Origin: Streptomyces sp. CB01881
GTDB lineage: Bacteria; Actinomycetota; Actinomycetes; Streptomycetales; Streptomycetaceae
Assembly: GCF_002953255.1 (NCBI RefSeq)
Contig: NZ_CP026498.1
Coordinates: 2,099,197-2,163,196 of the forward strand
DNA length: 64,000 nt
Direction: 5' to 3'
This document shows positions 8,815 through 24,948 of this stretch, piece by piece. The position numbers and the translations under genes were made by a program. How positions within the stretch are numbered: the first letter of the stretch is position 1; each line of letters opens with the position of its first letter. The notes below the pieces were generated by a model. The model had not been told where the DNA came from and made no database searches. It worked only from the letters and a program-made list of their open reading frames with translations.

Positions 8815-8830
8815 TACAATGTCACATTGT
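8815..8830 (+). promoter_or_regulatory. -10 box and inverted repeat over GNAT start
   Basis: TACAAT (8815-8820) is a good -10 hexamer. Nine bases later is the GTG at 8829, which suggests a leaderless message. An inverted repeat ACAATGT-C-ACATTGT (8816-8830) covers the -10, the start point and the first two bases of the start codon, a natural place for a repressor. No -35 match is obvious. Confidence 0.5.
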
Positions 8831-9785
8831 GACTTACCGTCCGTTCCAACCCTCCACCGACTACCCGCCGCTGGCCGAACTGCTGTCCGCCACCGGGGCG
8901 AGGCCGGTCACACCCGAGGAACTCCGCGCCCAGGACGCCCGGCTACCTCCCTCCGGCAGCCTCTTCAGCACGTCCGACGGGCTGCTCACCGGCTACGGGC
9001 GGATCCGGCTGGTGACCCCCGGGGCCGACGGGGAGCTCCTCGCCTTCGCCACCGCCTGGCGGGCGCCGTGGACGCCGCCCGGCGATGTGGCCTCGCTGGT
9101 CGTCGGCTCGGCCGGCCTGGCGACCGCACGCCTCCTGCCCCTGGCGGACGCGCTGGAGCAGTGGGCCCGCGGTGCGGGTGCGCGCCGGCTGCTCGGGGAA
9201 CTGCCCGACGACAGGGCGGACCTCCTCCGCCTGCTGGTCGCCCGCGGCCACCGGATCGACGCACACGTCCGCAGCGCCTCGGCCCGGCTGGGCGCGCTGC
9301 CGCCCGCCGCGCCGCCGCCGGGAATCCGCTTCGGCACGCTCGCGGCCACCTCGGCCCCCCGGCCGGCCCTCCAGCTGTACCAGCTCTACCGCGAGACGCT
9401 CGACGACAACCCGGGGTTCGTCGACGCACTGCCCGACTTCGACCGCTGGTACGCCGAGGTGGTGGCCGGCGACGGGTGCCGCCCGGACTGGGTGTTCACC
9501 GCCGAGTTCGCGGGGCGCATCGTCGGCGTCAACGCCGTCCGCGCCACCGACGACCAGCTCACCTGCCACGTCGACTACACCGGCGTCCTGCGCCCCTGGC
9601 GGTCCCGCGGACTGGCGCGGGCGCTGAAACTGCACGCCGCCCACCGCCTCGCCGCCCACGGTGTGCGGACGGCGCGCACCGAGGTCGAGGCCGGCAACCT
9701 CCCGATGATCGCCGTCAACACGGCCCTCGGCTACCGCTGGGAGACCGGCCACCACCGCCTGGTGAAGGACCTGCCGGGGGCTTGA
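8829..9785 (+). CDS. GNAT family N-acetyltransferase (tandem GNAT fold)
   Basis: This 318-aa protein has two GNAT-like halves. The N-terminal half (1-160) is degenerate. The C-terminal half (about 165-318) has the acetyl-CoA features: FAGRIVGVNAVR, then HVDYTGVLRPWRSRGLARALKLHA with the R-G-L/R-x-L pantetheine-binding turn, and NLPMIAVNTALGYRW as the last core motif. It is a typical streptomycete acetyltransferase of unknown acceptor. The start GTG lies in an inverted repeat with a TACAAT box, so initiation is probably leaderless. It is not linked to a pathway by context. Confidence 0.85.
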   Translation: MTYRPFQPSTDYPPLAELLSATGARPVTPEELRAQDARLPPSGSLFSTSDGLLTGYGRIRLVTPGADGELLAFATAWRAPWTPPGDVASLVVGSAGLATARLLPLADALEQWARGAGARRLLGELPDDRADLLRLLVARGHRIDAHVRSASARLGALPPAAPPPGIRFGTLAATSAPRPALQLYQLYRETLDDNPGFVDALPDFDRWYAEVVAGDGCRPDWVFTAEFAGRIVGVNAVRATDDQLTCHVDYTGVLRPWRSRGLARALKLHAAHRLAAHGVRTARTEVEAGNLPMIAVNTALGYRWETGHHRLVKDLPGA

Positions 9786-10033
9786 CCAGGGTGCCCCCGG
9801 TCCCTGACGAGCCGGCACCCGGCCGACCCGCACCCGCCAACCATCGGCACCGCCGCCGTCACCACCACCAGTACCACCGGTACCCGTGCCGCGGTCACCA
9901 CGGATGCCCTCCCACCTGCGATGATGACCGCGATTCACCCGGTGGGAGGATCATCACGGCGGCGTCCGGCCGCCGTCGCACGGTCCCGCCTGCGCGGGCG
10001 GGGCGAACCGGAACACGGAATCAGGGGCACATC

Positions 10034-12835
10034 GTGCGGGGGCGGAACGCGGAGCGGGACCGGATCGAGCGGCTGCTCGCGGACGCCCGGCAGGGGACGA
10101 GCGGCGTCCTGCTGCTGCACGGCGAGGCCGGGATCGGCAAGACGGCGCTGCTCGACTACGCCGCCGAGCGGGCGGACGGCGTGCGCGTGCTGCGCGTCGA
10201 GGGCATCGAGTCGGAGATGGAACTGGCCTACGGCGGCCTCCACCAGCTGTTCCTGCCCGTCATGGAGCTCGTCGACGCCCTGCCGCAGCCACAGGCCGCG
10301 GCCGTGCGGGCGGTCTTCGGACAGAGCGGCGACGGCGTGCGCGACCGCTTCACCGTCGGTCTCGCGGTGCTGACCATGCTGTCGGAGGCCGCGGCCGACG
10401 GCCCGCTGCTCTGCCTGGTCGACGACGCGCAGTGGCTCGACCAGCCGTCGGTCGACATGCTGACGTTCGCCGCGCGCCGGCTGCGGGCGGAGGGCGTCGT
10501 GATGCTCTTCGCGGTGCGCGACGGCGCACCCGGCGCAGCCGTGAAGGGGCTGCCCCGGCTGCTGGTCGAGGCGCTCGACCGCGAGGCCGCCGCCGAGCTG
10601 GTGCCGGACCTGCCGCCGTACGTCGCGGACCGGGTCATCGAGGAGGCCCGCGGCAACCCGCTGGCCCTGATCGAGCTGTCGGCCGCGCTCACCCCGGCCC
10701 AGCGCGCCGGGCGGCTGGGCCCGCTGGCCCTGCCGGAGACCTCCGCGGGGCTGCCGAGCCGGATCCAGGACGGCTTCCTGGAGCAGATCCGACGGCTTCC
10801 CGACGCCACCCAGGCGGTGCTGCTGGTGGCCGCCGCCGACGACACCGGGGACCTCACCGTGGTACTGCGGGCCGCGGAGTCGCTCGGCGCGGCGGTCGAG
10901 GAGCTGGAACCCGCGGAGCGCGCGGGGTTCGTGCTCCTGTCCGGCGCCGTGGTGCGGTTCCGTCACCCGCTGGTGCGCTACGCCGCGTACCAGGGCGCCC
11001 CGCTCGCCCGGCGCATCGCCGCCCACCGGGCGCTGGCGGACGCCCTCGGCGCCGCCGGCCAGCTGCACCGGCGGGCCTGGCACCTGGCGGCCGCGTCGAC
11101 GGGCCCGGACGAGACGGTCGCCCAGGAGCTGGAACGGGTGGCGGAGTGGGCCGGGAGCCGGCAGGCGATGGCGTCGGCGTCCGCCGCCTACGAGCGGGCC
11201 GCCCGGCTCACCGCCGATCCGCTCCTGCGGGCACGCCGCCTGGTCCGGGCCGCGCAGCGGGCGGCCGACGGCGGACAGGACGAGCGGTGCGAAGCACTGG
11301 CCGACCAGGTGCCGCAGCCGCTGGCGGATCCGGTGGTGGCGGCGAGCCTCGCGCGCGCCCGGGCCGTGGTCGAGCTGGGCTACCGCAGGCCGGAGACGGC
11401 CGCCCGGACCCTGCTGGACGGCGCGGACCTGCTCGCCGGCGCGGACCCGGCCGGCAGTGCGGACCTGACCGACGGTGCGGACCTGAGCGGCGGCGGCTGC
11501 CCGGACATGGTGGCCTCGCTGCTGGCCGACGCCGTCCACGCGGCGTACTCCGCCGGGAACGCCACCCTGATCGGCGAGATCGCCTCCCGCGCCCCGGACC
11601 TGCCGGTCCTGGCCGTTCCGGCCCGGCTGTTCGGCGGTGACGTACCGGGTGCGCTCGCCGCGCTCGCCGGGCTGCGCGCGCTCGTGGAAAGCGGGAGCGA
11701 GCGCGGAGAGGGGCACGAGCGCGGAGGCGGGAACGAGGACGGGAACGGGAGCGACCCGGCGACCGGCGTCATGGGCCGGCTGATGACCGGGATCTACTGC
11801 CAGCTGACCGGCGACCACGCGGCTGCGCGGGAGACTGCCGTGGGGGCGGTCGCCCACTGCCGCGACCAGGGCGTCAGCGGCTGGCTGCCCACCACGCTCC
11901 ACCTGCTCGCCCGGACGGAACTGGCGCTCGGCCGCCATGACGAGGCGTCCGCGCACGCCGCCGAGGGCCTCCGGCTGGCCGAGTACCACGACCTCGCCCA
12001 CCGGGCGGCCCATCTGCGTGCCGCCCTGGCGATGCCGGCCGCCGTCCGGGGGCAGGAGGAAGAGGTCCGGGCCCTGGCCGGCGAAGCCCTGGAGTACACG
12101 CGACCGCGCGGGGTGGGCCGGGGTACCGCAGACGCCCAGTGGGCGCTGGGCCTGCTCGAACTCGGCCTCGGCCGGGCGGAGGCGGCGCTCGGACCGCTGG
12201 AGTCGGCGCGACGCGAGGCCGCCCACCCACTGCTCTGCCTGCCCCTGCTACCGGACCTCGTCGAGGCGGCGGTGCGGGCCGGCCGCCCGGAGCGGGCGGC
12301 GGAACCGGCCCGGCTGCTCGGGGAATGGGCCACCGTCCTCGGGCGGCCCGCCCTCTCCGCCCTGGCCCGCCGCTGCCGGGCACTGACCGGCTCCGACCGC
12401 GCGGCCGAGGAGCACTTCGTCGCGGCACTGGCCCTGCACGAGGGCGGCAGCGACTACGACCGGGCCCGCACCGCGCTGCTCTACGGCGAGTGGTTGCGCC
12501 GCCTGCGGCGCCAGATCGACGCCCGGGACCACCTGCGCGCCGCGCTGGAGGCGTTCGAACGGCTCGGCGCCGGGCCCTGGGCCGATCGCGCCCGGGCGGA
12601 GCTGGGCGCCGCGGGCGGGGAGACCGGGCTGACCCTCCGCCATGACGGGCCGATCAGCCTGCTCAGCCCGCAGGAACGCGAGGTCGTCCGGCTGGCGGCG
12701 TCCGGTGCGAGCAACCGGGAGATCGCCGCGCAGCTCTTCCTGAGCCCCCGTACGGTGGGGCACCACCTCTACCGCGCGTTCCCCAAGCTGGGCGTCGGCT
12801 CCCGTACCGAACTCGCCGCCCTGCTGGCCTCATGA
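10034..12835 (+). CDS. Large LuxR-family (LAL) transcriptional regulator
   Basis: The protein has 933 residues. GTG at 10034 gives the usual LAL opening (VRGRNAERDRIERLL), with AGGGG about six bases before it. An N-terminal AAA ATPase carries Walker A GEAGIGKT (about residues 32-39) and Walker B LLCLVDDAQWLD. A long helical TPR/MalT-like middle follows, and a C-terminal LuxR helix-turn-helix (LSPQEREVVRLAASGASNREIAAQLF, last ~60 residues). Two low-complexity stretches (GADLLAGADPAGSADL; SERGEGHERGGGNEDGNGS) interrupt the middle domain and look like recent expansions. LAL proteins activate secondary-metabolite or catabolic operons in response to a ligand, but no target is adjacent. The stop codon forms TCATGA with the convergent gene, a 6-base overlap. 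Confidence 0.9.
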   Translation: MRGRNAERDRIERLLADARQGTSGVLLLHGEAGIGKTALLDYAAERADGVRVLRVEGIESEMELAYGGLHQLFLPVMELVDALPQPQAAAVRAVFGQSGDGVRDRFTVGLAVLTMLSEAAADGPLLCLVDDAQWLDQPSVDMLTFAARRLRAEGVVMLFAVRDGAPGAAVKGLPRLLVEALDREAAAELVPDLPPYVADRVIEEARGNPLALIELSAALTPAQRAGRLGPLALPETSAGLPSRIQDGFLEQIRRLPDATQAVLLVAAADDTGDLTVVLRAAESLGAAVEELEPAERAGFVLLSGAVVRFRHPLVRYAAYQGAPLARRIAAHRALADALGAAGQLHRRAWHLAAASTGPDETVAQELERVAEWAGSRQAMASASAAYERAARLTADPLLRARRLVRAAQRAADGGQDERCEALADQVPQPLADPVVAASLARARAVVELGYRRPETAARTLLDGADLLAGADPAGSADLTDGADLSGGGCPDMVASLLADAVHAAYSAGNATLIGEIASRAPDLPVLAVPARLFGGDVPGALAALAGLRALVESGSERGEGHERGGGNEDGNGSDPATGVMGRLMTGIYCQLTGDHAAARETAVGAVAHCRDQGVSGWLPTTLHLLARTELALGRHDEASAHAAEGLRLAEYHDLAHRAAHLRAALAMPAAVRGQEEEVRALAGEALEYTRPRGVGRGTADAQWALGLLELGLGRAEAALGPLESARREAAHPLLCLPLLPDLVEAAVRAGRPERAAEPARLLGEWATVLGRPALSALARRCRALTGSDRAAEEHFVAALALHEGGSDYDRARTALLYGEWLRRLRRQIDARDHLRAALEAFERLGAGPWADRARAELGAAGGETGLTLRHDGPISLLSPQEREVVRLAASGASNREIAAQLFLSPRTVGHHLYRAFPKLGVGSRTELAALLAS

Positions 12836-14383
12836 GGCCGGTGCCTGCACCGGCTCCGCGCCCTCCGGCACCGAGTAGATCATCCGGGTCTGGGCGGTCC
12901 GGTAGCCGGCCCGGGCGAAGGCGGCGGCCATCGGGGCGTTGTCGGTGTCCGTGGTGGCCGTGATCAGCTCGGCGCCCGCCTCCACCTGCACCCGGGTGAT
13001 CTCGGCGAGGATGTCGTCCACGTACCCCCGTCCGCGCAGCTCGGGGACGACGCCGAGGTAGCCGACGTTGCGGTTGTACGGCGTCGCCGACGGGAGGGCC
13101 AGCCCGGCGACCTGTCCGTCCGGGGTACGGGCCAGGCGCCACCAGGAGCGCTCGCCCGGGCAGCCGAGGTAGAAGTCCACCTCGTCGCGGGCGGCCGCCT
13201 CGGCTCCCATGGTCGCCACGTTCCGGCGCGTCTCGCCGTCCAGGCTGCCCACCGCGATCCGCAGGAAGACGTCGAAGAACTCCTCGTCCGTGCCCTCGGT
13301 GAAGGTGAGGCGCCCGCTGGAGGCCGGCAGCCCGGCGTCGGGGGTCCACTCCAGGCGCAGCCGTTCCACCTGGTCGGTGAGCCCGGCCGCCAGCGCGGCG
13401 TCCTGCCGCCAGGCCAGGGCGGCGGCCACGGCCGGGTCGTCCCGCCAGCCGTTCGGCAGCGTGACGTTGTACAGCGGGAGCCGGGTCGCGCCCTGCTCGG
13501 CGAAGGCCCGCAGGCCGGCCGAGACCAGCTCGGCGGCGACCGCGGCGCGGTCGCCGACCGAGGGGTCGACGTGCAGGCAGTCCAGCGCGACCGGGTGCTC
13601 GCTGGACGCCCGGCCCCACCAGAGGGCGCGGGCCACGATCCGGCCGCCGCCGTCCTCGGCGATCCAGGTCCACTCGGGCCGGTACATGCCCTCCTTCAGT
13701 TCTTCGAGGTAGCGGTCGGCGGCGATCCAGCCGACGGGTTCGTCGACCGTCACGGCGGTGACGCGGTCGAGGTCGGACGCGGTGGTGGAACGGAACTGCA
13801 TGCGGGTGCTCGTTTCTGGTGCTGCGTACGTGGTGATGGTCGCGCCGGTGTTGAAGACGCGGGAGTCGGTGAGCGTGAACCTCGACGGGAGGAACGGCGC
13901 CTCGAAGAGCGGGATGCCGGAGCCGATGACGACCGGGTAGCGCTTGATGACCAGTTCGTCGATCTCCGCCAGCAGCCGGCCGGCGAGGGCCGCCCCGCCG
14001 CAGAGCCAGATGCCCGCCCCGTCCTGCCGCTTGAGGTCACGGACGAAGGCCACCGGATCCGCGGAGACGACCTCCACCTCGGGGTCGAGCCGGGCGAGGC
14101 TGCGGGAGAGGACGTACTGACGGAGGTGCGGGTAGGGGCTGGTGACACCGGCCGCGAGAGCGGGCTCGTAAGCGGCCCGGCCCATCAGGACCGTGTCGAA
14201 CCGCTGGTTGGCGACCCCGTCGAGGCCCAGCGGCCCGCGGCCGTGGGCCGGGACGGTCTCGGGGTACTCGGCCAGGAGCGCGGCGGCGAGGTCACCCTCG
14301 CAGGGGAAGAAGTCGAACTGCCCGTCCGGGCCGGCGATGAAGCCGTCGAGCGTGGCGCCGACGTAGTAGGTGAGCTGACGCAC
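12830..14383 (-). CDS. DHFR/RibD-like domain fused to GNAT acetyltransferase
   Basis: The protein has 517 residues with a GTG start at 14381-14383. Residues 1-190 are a dihydrofolate-reductase/RibD C-terminal-like fold (MRQLTYYVGATLDGFIAG, RFDTVLMGRAAYE, GIWLCGGAALAGRLL, IKRYPVVIGSGIPLF). Residues ~197-517 read as a complete GNAT protein beginning MQFRSTTASDLDRV, with YLGVVPELRGRGYVDDIL and DTDNAPMAAAFARAGY as the acetyl-CoA region. The join (TYAAPETSTRMQFRS) looks like a DHFR-like gene that lost its stop codon in front of an acetyltransferase gene. Both halves commonly occur as separate proteins. A sequencing error could also produce this. Internal initiation at the ATG for MQFRS is possible but lacks a good ribosome site. 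Confidence 0.85.
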   Translation of the reverse strand: MRQLTYYVGATLDGFIAGPDGQFDFFPCEGDLAAALLAEYPETVPAHGRGPLGLDGVANQRFDTVLMGRAAYEPALAAGVTSPYPHLRQYVLSRSLARLDPEVEVVSADPVAFVRDLKRQDGAGIWLCGGAALAGRLLAEIDELVIKRYPVVIGSGIPLFEAPFLPSRFTLTDSRVFNTGATITTYAAPETSTRMQFRSTTASDLDRVTAVTVDEPVGWIAADRYLEELKEGMYRPEWTWIAEDGGGRIVARALWWGRASSEHPVALDCLHVDPSVGDRAAVAAELVSAGLRAFAEQGATRLPLYNVTLPNGWRDDPAVAAALAWRQDAALAAGLTDQVERLRLEWTPDAGLPASSGRLTFTEGTDEEFFDVFLRIAVGSLDGETRRNVATMGAEAAARDEVDFYLGCPGERSWWRLARTPDGQVAGLALPSATPYNRNVGYLGVVPELRGRGYVDDILAEITRVQVEAGAELITATTDTDNAPMAAAFARAGYRTAQTRMIYSVPEGAEPVQAPAS

Positions 14384-14523
14384 ACGACCTGCTCTCGGTC
14401 CGTGAGGTGGGGCGACGTCATTGACGGTAGGCGGGCCGCACCGCGACCGGCATCAGTCGTCGCGACGTAATGTGACCGGTCATCGGCCCGCCCGACCCGG
14501 GCCGGCGCGACGGACCGCCCGTC

Positions 14524-15738
14524 CTAGTCCTGCCAGTGGAACAGCAGGGTCTCGACGGTGAGGGGCTCGCGCCTGCCGAAGTAGTAGACGAAGAGGCCGG
14601 CGACCCGGATCGAGCCGGTGGCCGCGTCGATCCAGCGGAAGCCGGCCGATTCGAGGGCCCGGCGGGCCGTGCAGTCGTCGCCGTCGCCGGTGGCGAACCG
14701 TCCGAGGGTGCTGATGAACAGCTCTCCGTCGGCGCAGTCGATCACGTGGTAGGTGCCGTCCCCCTGGTGGCTGTGCCGGCCGGCCGGGACCGGGGGTTCC
14801 GGTGCGAGGTCCGCCGCGGTCAGCGCGGCCGTTGCCCGCCGGAGCCGCTCGTCCTGCCCTCCTGGTCCGAGGCGGACCGGGGGCTCGGTGCAGAGGGCCT
14901 CGATCCGCCACCGTGGATCGCTCTGCCGCTCACAGTCGTGCCCGTACTCGTGCACGATCGCCCGGCGGAGTTCGTCGTCCAGACCGGCGACCTCGACCCG
15001 GGGGCGCCCCAGCGACTCGTAGACCGCCCGGGTCTCGGCGGCGTCGCCGGTGAGGCGGTGCAGGGCGTAGGCCGCCCAGAGCTTCGCCTCGGTCGTCGGC
15101 GCCTCGCCGAGGTGGCCGCGCAACCGGTCGGCGTCGGTCAGCAGCGACTGGGCGAGGTGCGCGACCGCCCGGTCCGGGTCCGCGAGCGCATCGGTCACGT
15201 CCTCGCCGGCGCGGCGGCGCATGCGGACCCGGAAGACGCGGTCCTCGGGCCGGCCGTCACCGAGGCCCGCCATGACCACCGCGGCCCCGTACCGGGCGGT
15301 CAACGCGTCCAGCCCGGCTTCGCCGACCTCCCGCCAGCGCGGCCAGGGGCTGGCCGCGAGGGTGGCCAACTCCTCGCTGGCCGTGAGGTCTCCGAGTCTT
15401 CCGCGCGCCTTGAGGATCGCCTCGGGCATGCCGAACGAGCGGTCGCGCCGCCGGTCCTCGTGCCACAGCCAGGGCAGGAGGTCCGCCCGGTCCGCGAGGA
15501 GGTCCAGGAGCGCGGTGCGGACCCCGGCCACGTCACCGGTGTCCTCGACGCGGGCGAGCAGCTCCGCCTCCCACCGCTGCGGTACCCGCCCGGCCAGCGC
15601 GACCGCGCACGCTCTGCGGTGCCACCAGGGGTGCCCGCGGTCCACGACGTACCGCGCGAGTTCGTCCGCGTCGACCTCGCGCAGCCCGGCGATGTCGGCC
15701 TGTCCGTTCCCCGTGAGAAGCGTCTCGATGCTTCGCAT
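14524..15738 (-). CDS. HEAT-repeat-like protein of unknown function
   Basis: This 404-aa soluble protein starts at the ATG for MRSIETLLTGNGQADI. There is no obvious ribosome site, and the open frame further upstream is a shadow of the transporter gene. The first ~300 residues look like alpha-solenoid repeats (WWHRRACAVALAGRVPQRWEAELL, VRTALLDLLADRADLLPWLW, VAHLAQSLLTDADRLRGHL). The last 60 residues form a separate beta-rich module (GTYHVIDCADGELFISTLGRF, ESAGFRWIDAATGSIRVAGLFVYYFGRREPL). I do not recognise the family. No signal or membrane segments are present. It is flanked by convergent and tandem genes without overlap. Confidence 0.75.
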   Translation of the reverse strand: MRSIETLLTGNGQADIAGLREVDADELARYVVDRGHPWWHRRACAVALAGRVPQRWEAELLARVEDTGDVAGVRTALLDLLADRADLLPWLWHEDRRRDRSFGMPEAILKARGRLGDLTASEELATLAASPWPRWREVGEAGLDALTARYGAAVVMAGLGDGRPEDRVFRVRMRRRAGEDVTDALADPDRAVAHLAQSLLTDADRLRGHLGEAPTTEAKLWAAYALHRLTGDAAETRAVYESLGRPRVEVAGLDDELRRAIVHEYGHDCERQSDPRWRIEALCTEPPVRLGPGGQDERLRRATAALTAADLAPEPPVPAGRHSHQGDGTYHVIDCADGELFISTLGRFATGDGDDCTARRALESAGFRWIDAATGSIRVAGLFVYYFGRREPLTVETLLFHWQD

Positions 15739-15830
15739 ACGGGGACTGTACTGCGCCGAGGGCCGCCGGGTGAGTACCCCGACGGCCCTGGATACCGGTG
15801 AGTCCGGTCCGAACTGTCCTGCGGCACTGA

Positions 15831-17267
15831 TCAGTTCATGGCCGGCGGTGCCGGAGCCGCCTTCGGCAGTCGGGCTGCGACCAGGGCGGCGGCGGCGACC
15901 GCGCCCGCCGTGACGAGCAGCGCGGCGCGGTAGGGGCCGGGCTCGGCGGTGTGGGTGCCGTCCTCGGCGAGGGCACCGATCAGGGCGGCGGTGGCGGCGA
16001 TGCCCAGGGCACCGCCGAGGGTGCGCACGATGGTGAACAGACCCATCGCCCGCCCCATCGCCGGCGGCGGCACATCGGCGAAGCCGGCGATCTGCAGGGT
16101 GAGCACGGCGGTGCCGAGGATCAGGCCGACGCCGAACATCAACGCCCTCACCGCCCACACGTTCTCGCCGACGCCCGGGACGGCCAACGCGGCCAGCACC
16201 AGCGCGGCGAGGAGCAGCGCGGGAACGGCGAGGCCGCGTGGGCCGATCCGGGGCAGCAGCCGGTCGACCACCTGGGAGGCGGCCATCAGGCCGAGCGCCT
16301 CCGGGAAGACGCTCAGCCCGGCGTCCAGCGCCGAGGCGCCGAGGGCGGCCTGGTGGAGCAGCGGGAAGACGAAGAGCGCGCCCATCAGCCCGGCGGAGGT
16401 CAGCAGGGCGAGCCAGGTGGCGGCTGCGAAGGTCCGGTCGGCCAGTAGCCGAAGGTCCACCAGCGGTTCTTCGGCACGCAGTTGGTGCCGGACGGCGAGG
16501 CCGAGCAGCAGCACCCCGAGCACTCCGCCGCCCGCCACCGCCGGGGAGGACCAGCCGTGCGCCGGGCCGAAGCCGAGTGCGTAGGTGAGCAGGCCGAGGC
16601 CGGGGGTGGCGAGCAGGAAGCCCGCGGTGTCGAACCGGCCGGCGGTCTCCGCGCCCTCGTCGCGCAGCCCGGCCAGGGCGGCCAGCACCGCCGCCACCCC
16701 GATCGGCACGTTGACCAGGAACAGCCAGTGCCAGGAGAGGTGTTCGGTGAGGAACCCGCCGAGCGGCGGCCCGAGGGCGGGCATCAGCGCGGTCGGCACG
16801 ATCAGCACCTTGCCCAGCCCGGCGCGCTCGTGCGGTGCGAAGGCGCGGAAGAGCAGCGTCATGCCGACAGGGGTGAGCAGTCCCCCGGCCACGCCCTGCA
16901 CGGCCCGGGCGGCGGCGAGCGTGCCGAGGCCGGGTGCGGCGGCGCACAGGGCCGAGGCGAGCGTGAACGCGGCCAGCGAACCGAGGAAGACCCGCTTCAC
17001 CCTGAACCGGTCGCCCAGCCAGCCCGCCACCGGGAGGCCGACGGCGAGGCCGACCAGGAAGGCGGTCTCCACCGCGTTGGCCGCGGAGACCGGCCGGCCG
17101 AAGTCCTCGGCGATGGTGAAGAGCGCCGGGTTGACGATGGTCGAGTCCAGGCCGTTCATGCACATCGCGGCCGTGTAGACGAGGACCACCGCGACGCGCC
17201 CCGCGAACAGGGGGCGCGCCGCGGGTGCCTCGGCGCCGACGGGCGCGTTCGTGTCCGCGGAGGTCAC
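15831..17267 (-). CDS. DHA2-type MFS transporter, probable siderophore exporter
   Basis: This 478-aa, 14-membrane-segment drug:H+ antiporter-type protein is of the EmrB/QacA class. GTG at 17265-17267 overlaps the mbtH-like stop as GTGA, so translation is coupled; an ATG 63 bases upstream lies inside mbtH. Motifs include [18 protein letters not shown] in helix 1, [11 protein letters not shown] for motif A, and [16 protein letters not shown] and [19 protein letters not shown] for motif C. Being the last gene of the NRPS-mbtH transcript, it most likely exports the finished catecholate siderophore (EntS role). Generic drug efflux is the alternative. Confidence 0.9.
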   Translation of the reverse strand: MTSADTNAPVGAEAPAARPLFAGRVAVVLVYTAAMCMNGLDSTIVNPALFTIAEDFGRPVSAANAVETAFLVGLAVGLPVAGWLGDRFRVKRVFLGSLAAFTLASALCAAAPGLGTLAAARAVQGVAGGLLTPVGMTLLFRAFAPHERAGLGKVLIVPTALMPALGPPLGGFLTEHLSWHWLFLVNVPIGVAAVLAALAGLRDEGAETAGRFDTAGFLLATPGLGLLTYALGFGPAHGWSSPAVAGGGVLGVLLLGLAVRHQLRAEEPLVDLRLLADRTFAAATWLALLTSAGLMGALFVFPLLHQAALGASALDAGLSVFPEALGLMAASQVVDRLLPRIGPRGLAVPALLLAALVLAALAVPGVGENVWAVRALMFGVGLILGTAVLTLQIAGFADVPPPAMGRAMGLFTIVRTLGGALGIAATAALIGALAEDGTHTAEPGPYRAALLVTAGAVAAAALVAARLPKAAPAPPAMN

Positions 17268-17453
17268 CGGACCGGGCACAGGTCGGTCCAGTTGGCGGTG
17301 ATCCAGTCCAGCGCGACGGCGCGGGCGCACGGCCCGTGGGCGACGGTCCAGCCGTCCGGGACGGCGGCGAAGGACGGCCAGAGGGAGTGCTGGCCCTGGT
17401 CGTTGACGAGGGCGAGGAACTCGCCGTCACCGTCGAAGGGGTTGGCGGGGGCG

Positions 17454-17461
<8 letters not shown>
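17264..17461 (-). CDS. MbtH-like protein
   Basis: This 65-aa protein has the family signature: [34 protein letters not shown] and the [13 protein letters not shown] end. It binds NRPS adenylation domains and is often needed for their folding and activity. The start ATG overlaps the NRPS stop by 8 bases and has AGGAGA upstream. The end overlaps the exporter start by 4 bases. This places NRPS, MbtH and exporter in one translationally coupled operon. An earlier in-frame start would add ~30 Ala/Pro/Thr-rich residues and is unlikely. Confidence 0.95.
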
Positions 17462-24827
<7,366 letters not shown>

Positions 24828-24868
24828 GGTTCTGAGAGCTCCTCGGGTCCGGCGAACGGAACGCCTAC

Positions 24869-24887
24869 TTAGGTTAGCCTAAGCTAT
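24869..24887. promoter_or_regulatory. Iron box between NRPS and amidohydrolase genes
   Basis: TTAGGTTAGCCTAAGCTAT has a perfect left half and centre (TTAGGTTAGCCTAA) of the DtxR/DmdR consensus and a weaker right end. It lies 42 bases from the NRPS start on the minus strand and 62 bases from the divergent M20 amidohydrolase start, so one repressor site may serve both. Confidence 0.85.
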
Positions 24888-24948
24888 CTACATATCGTCT
24901 GGTCAACAGCCCGCACGGCTGCGGGCCCTGACGCCCCCGGAGGCGCCG

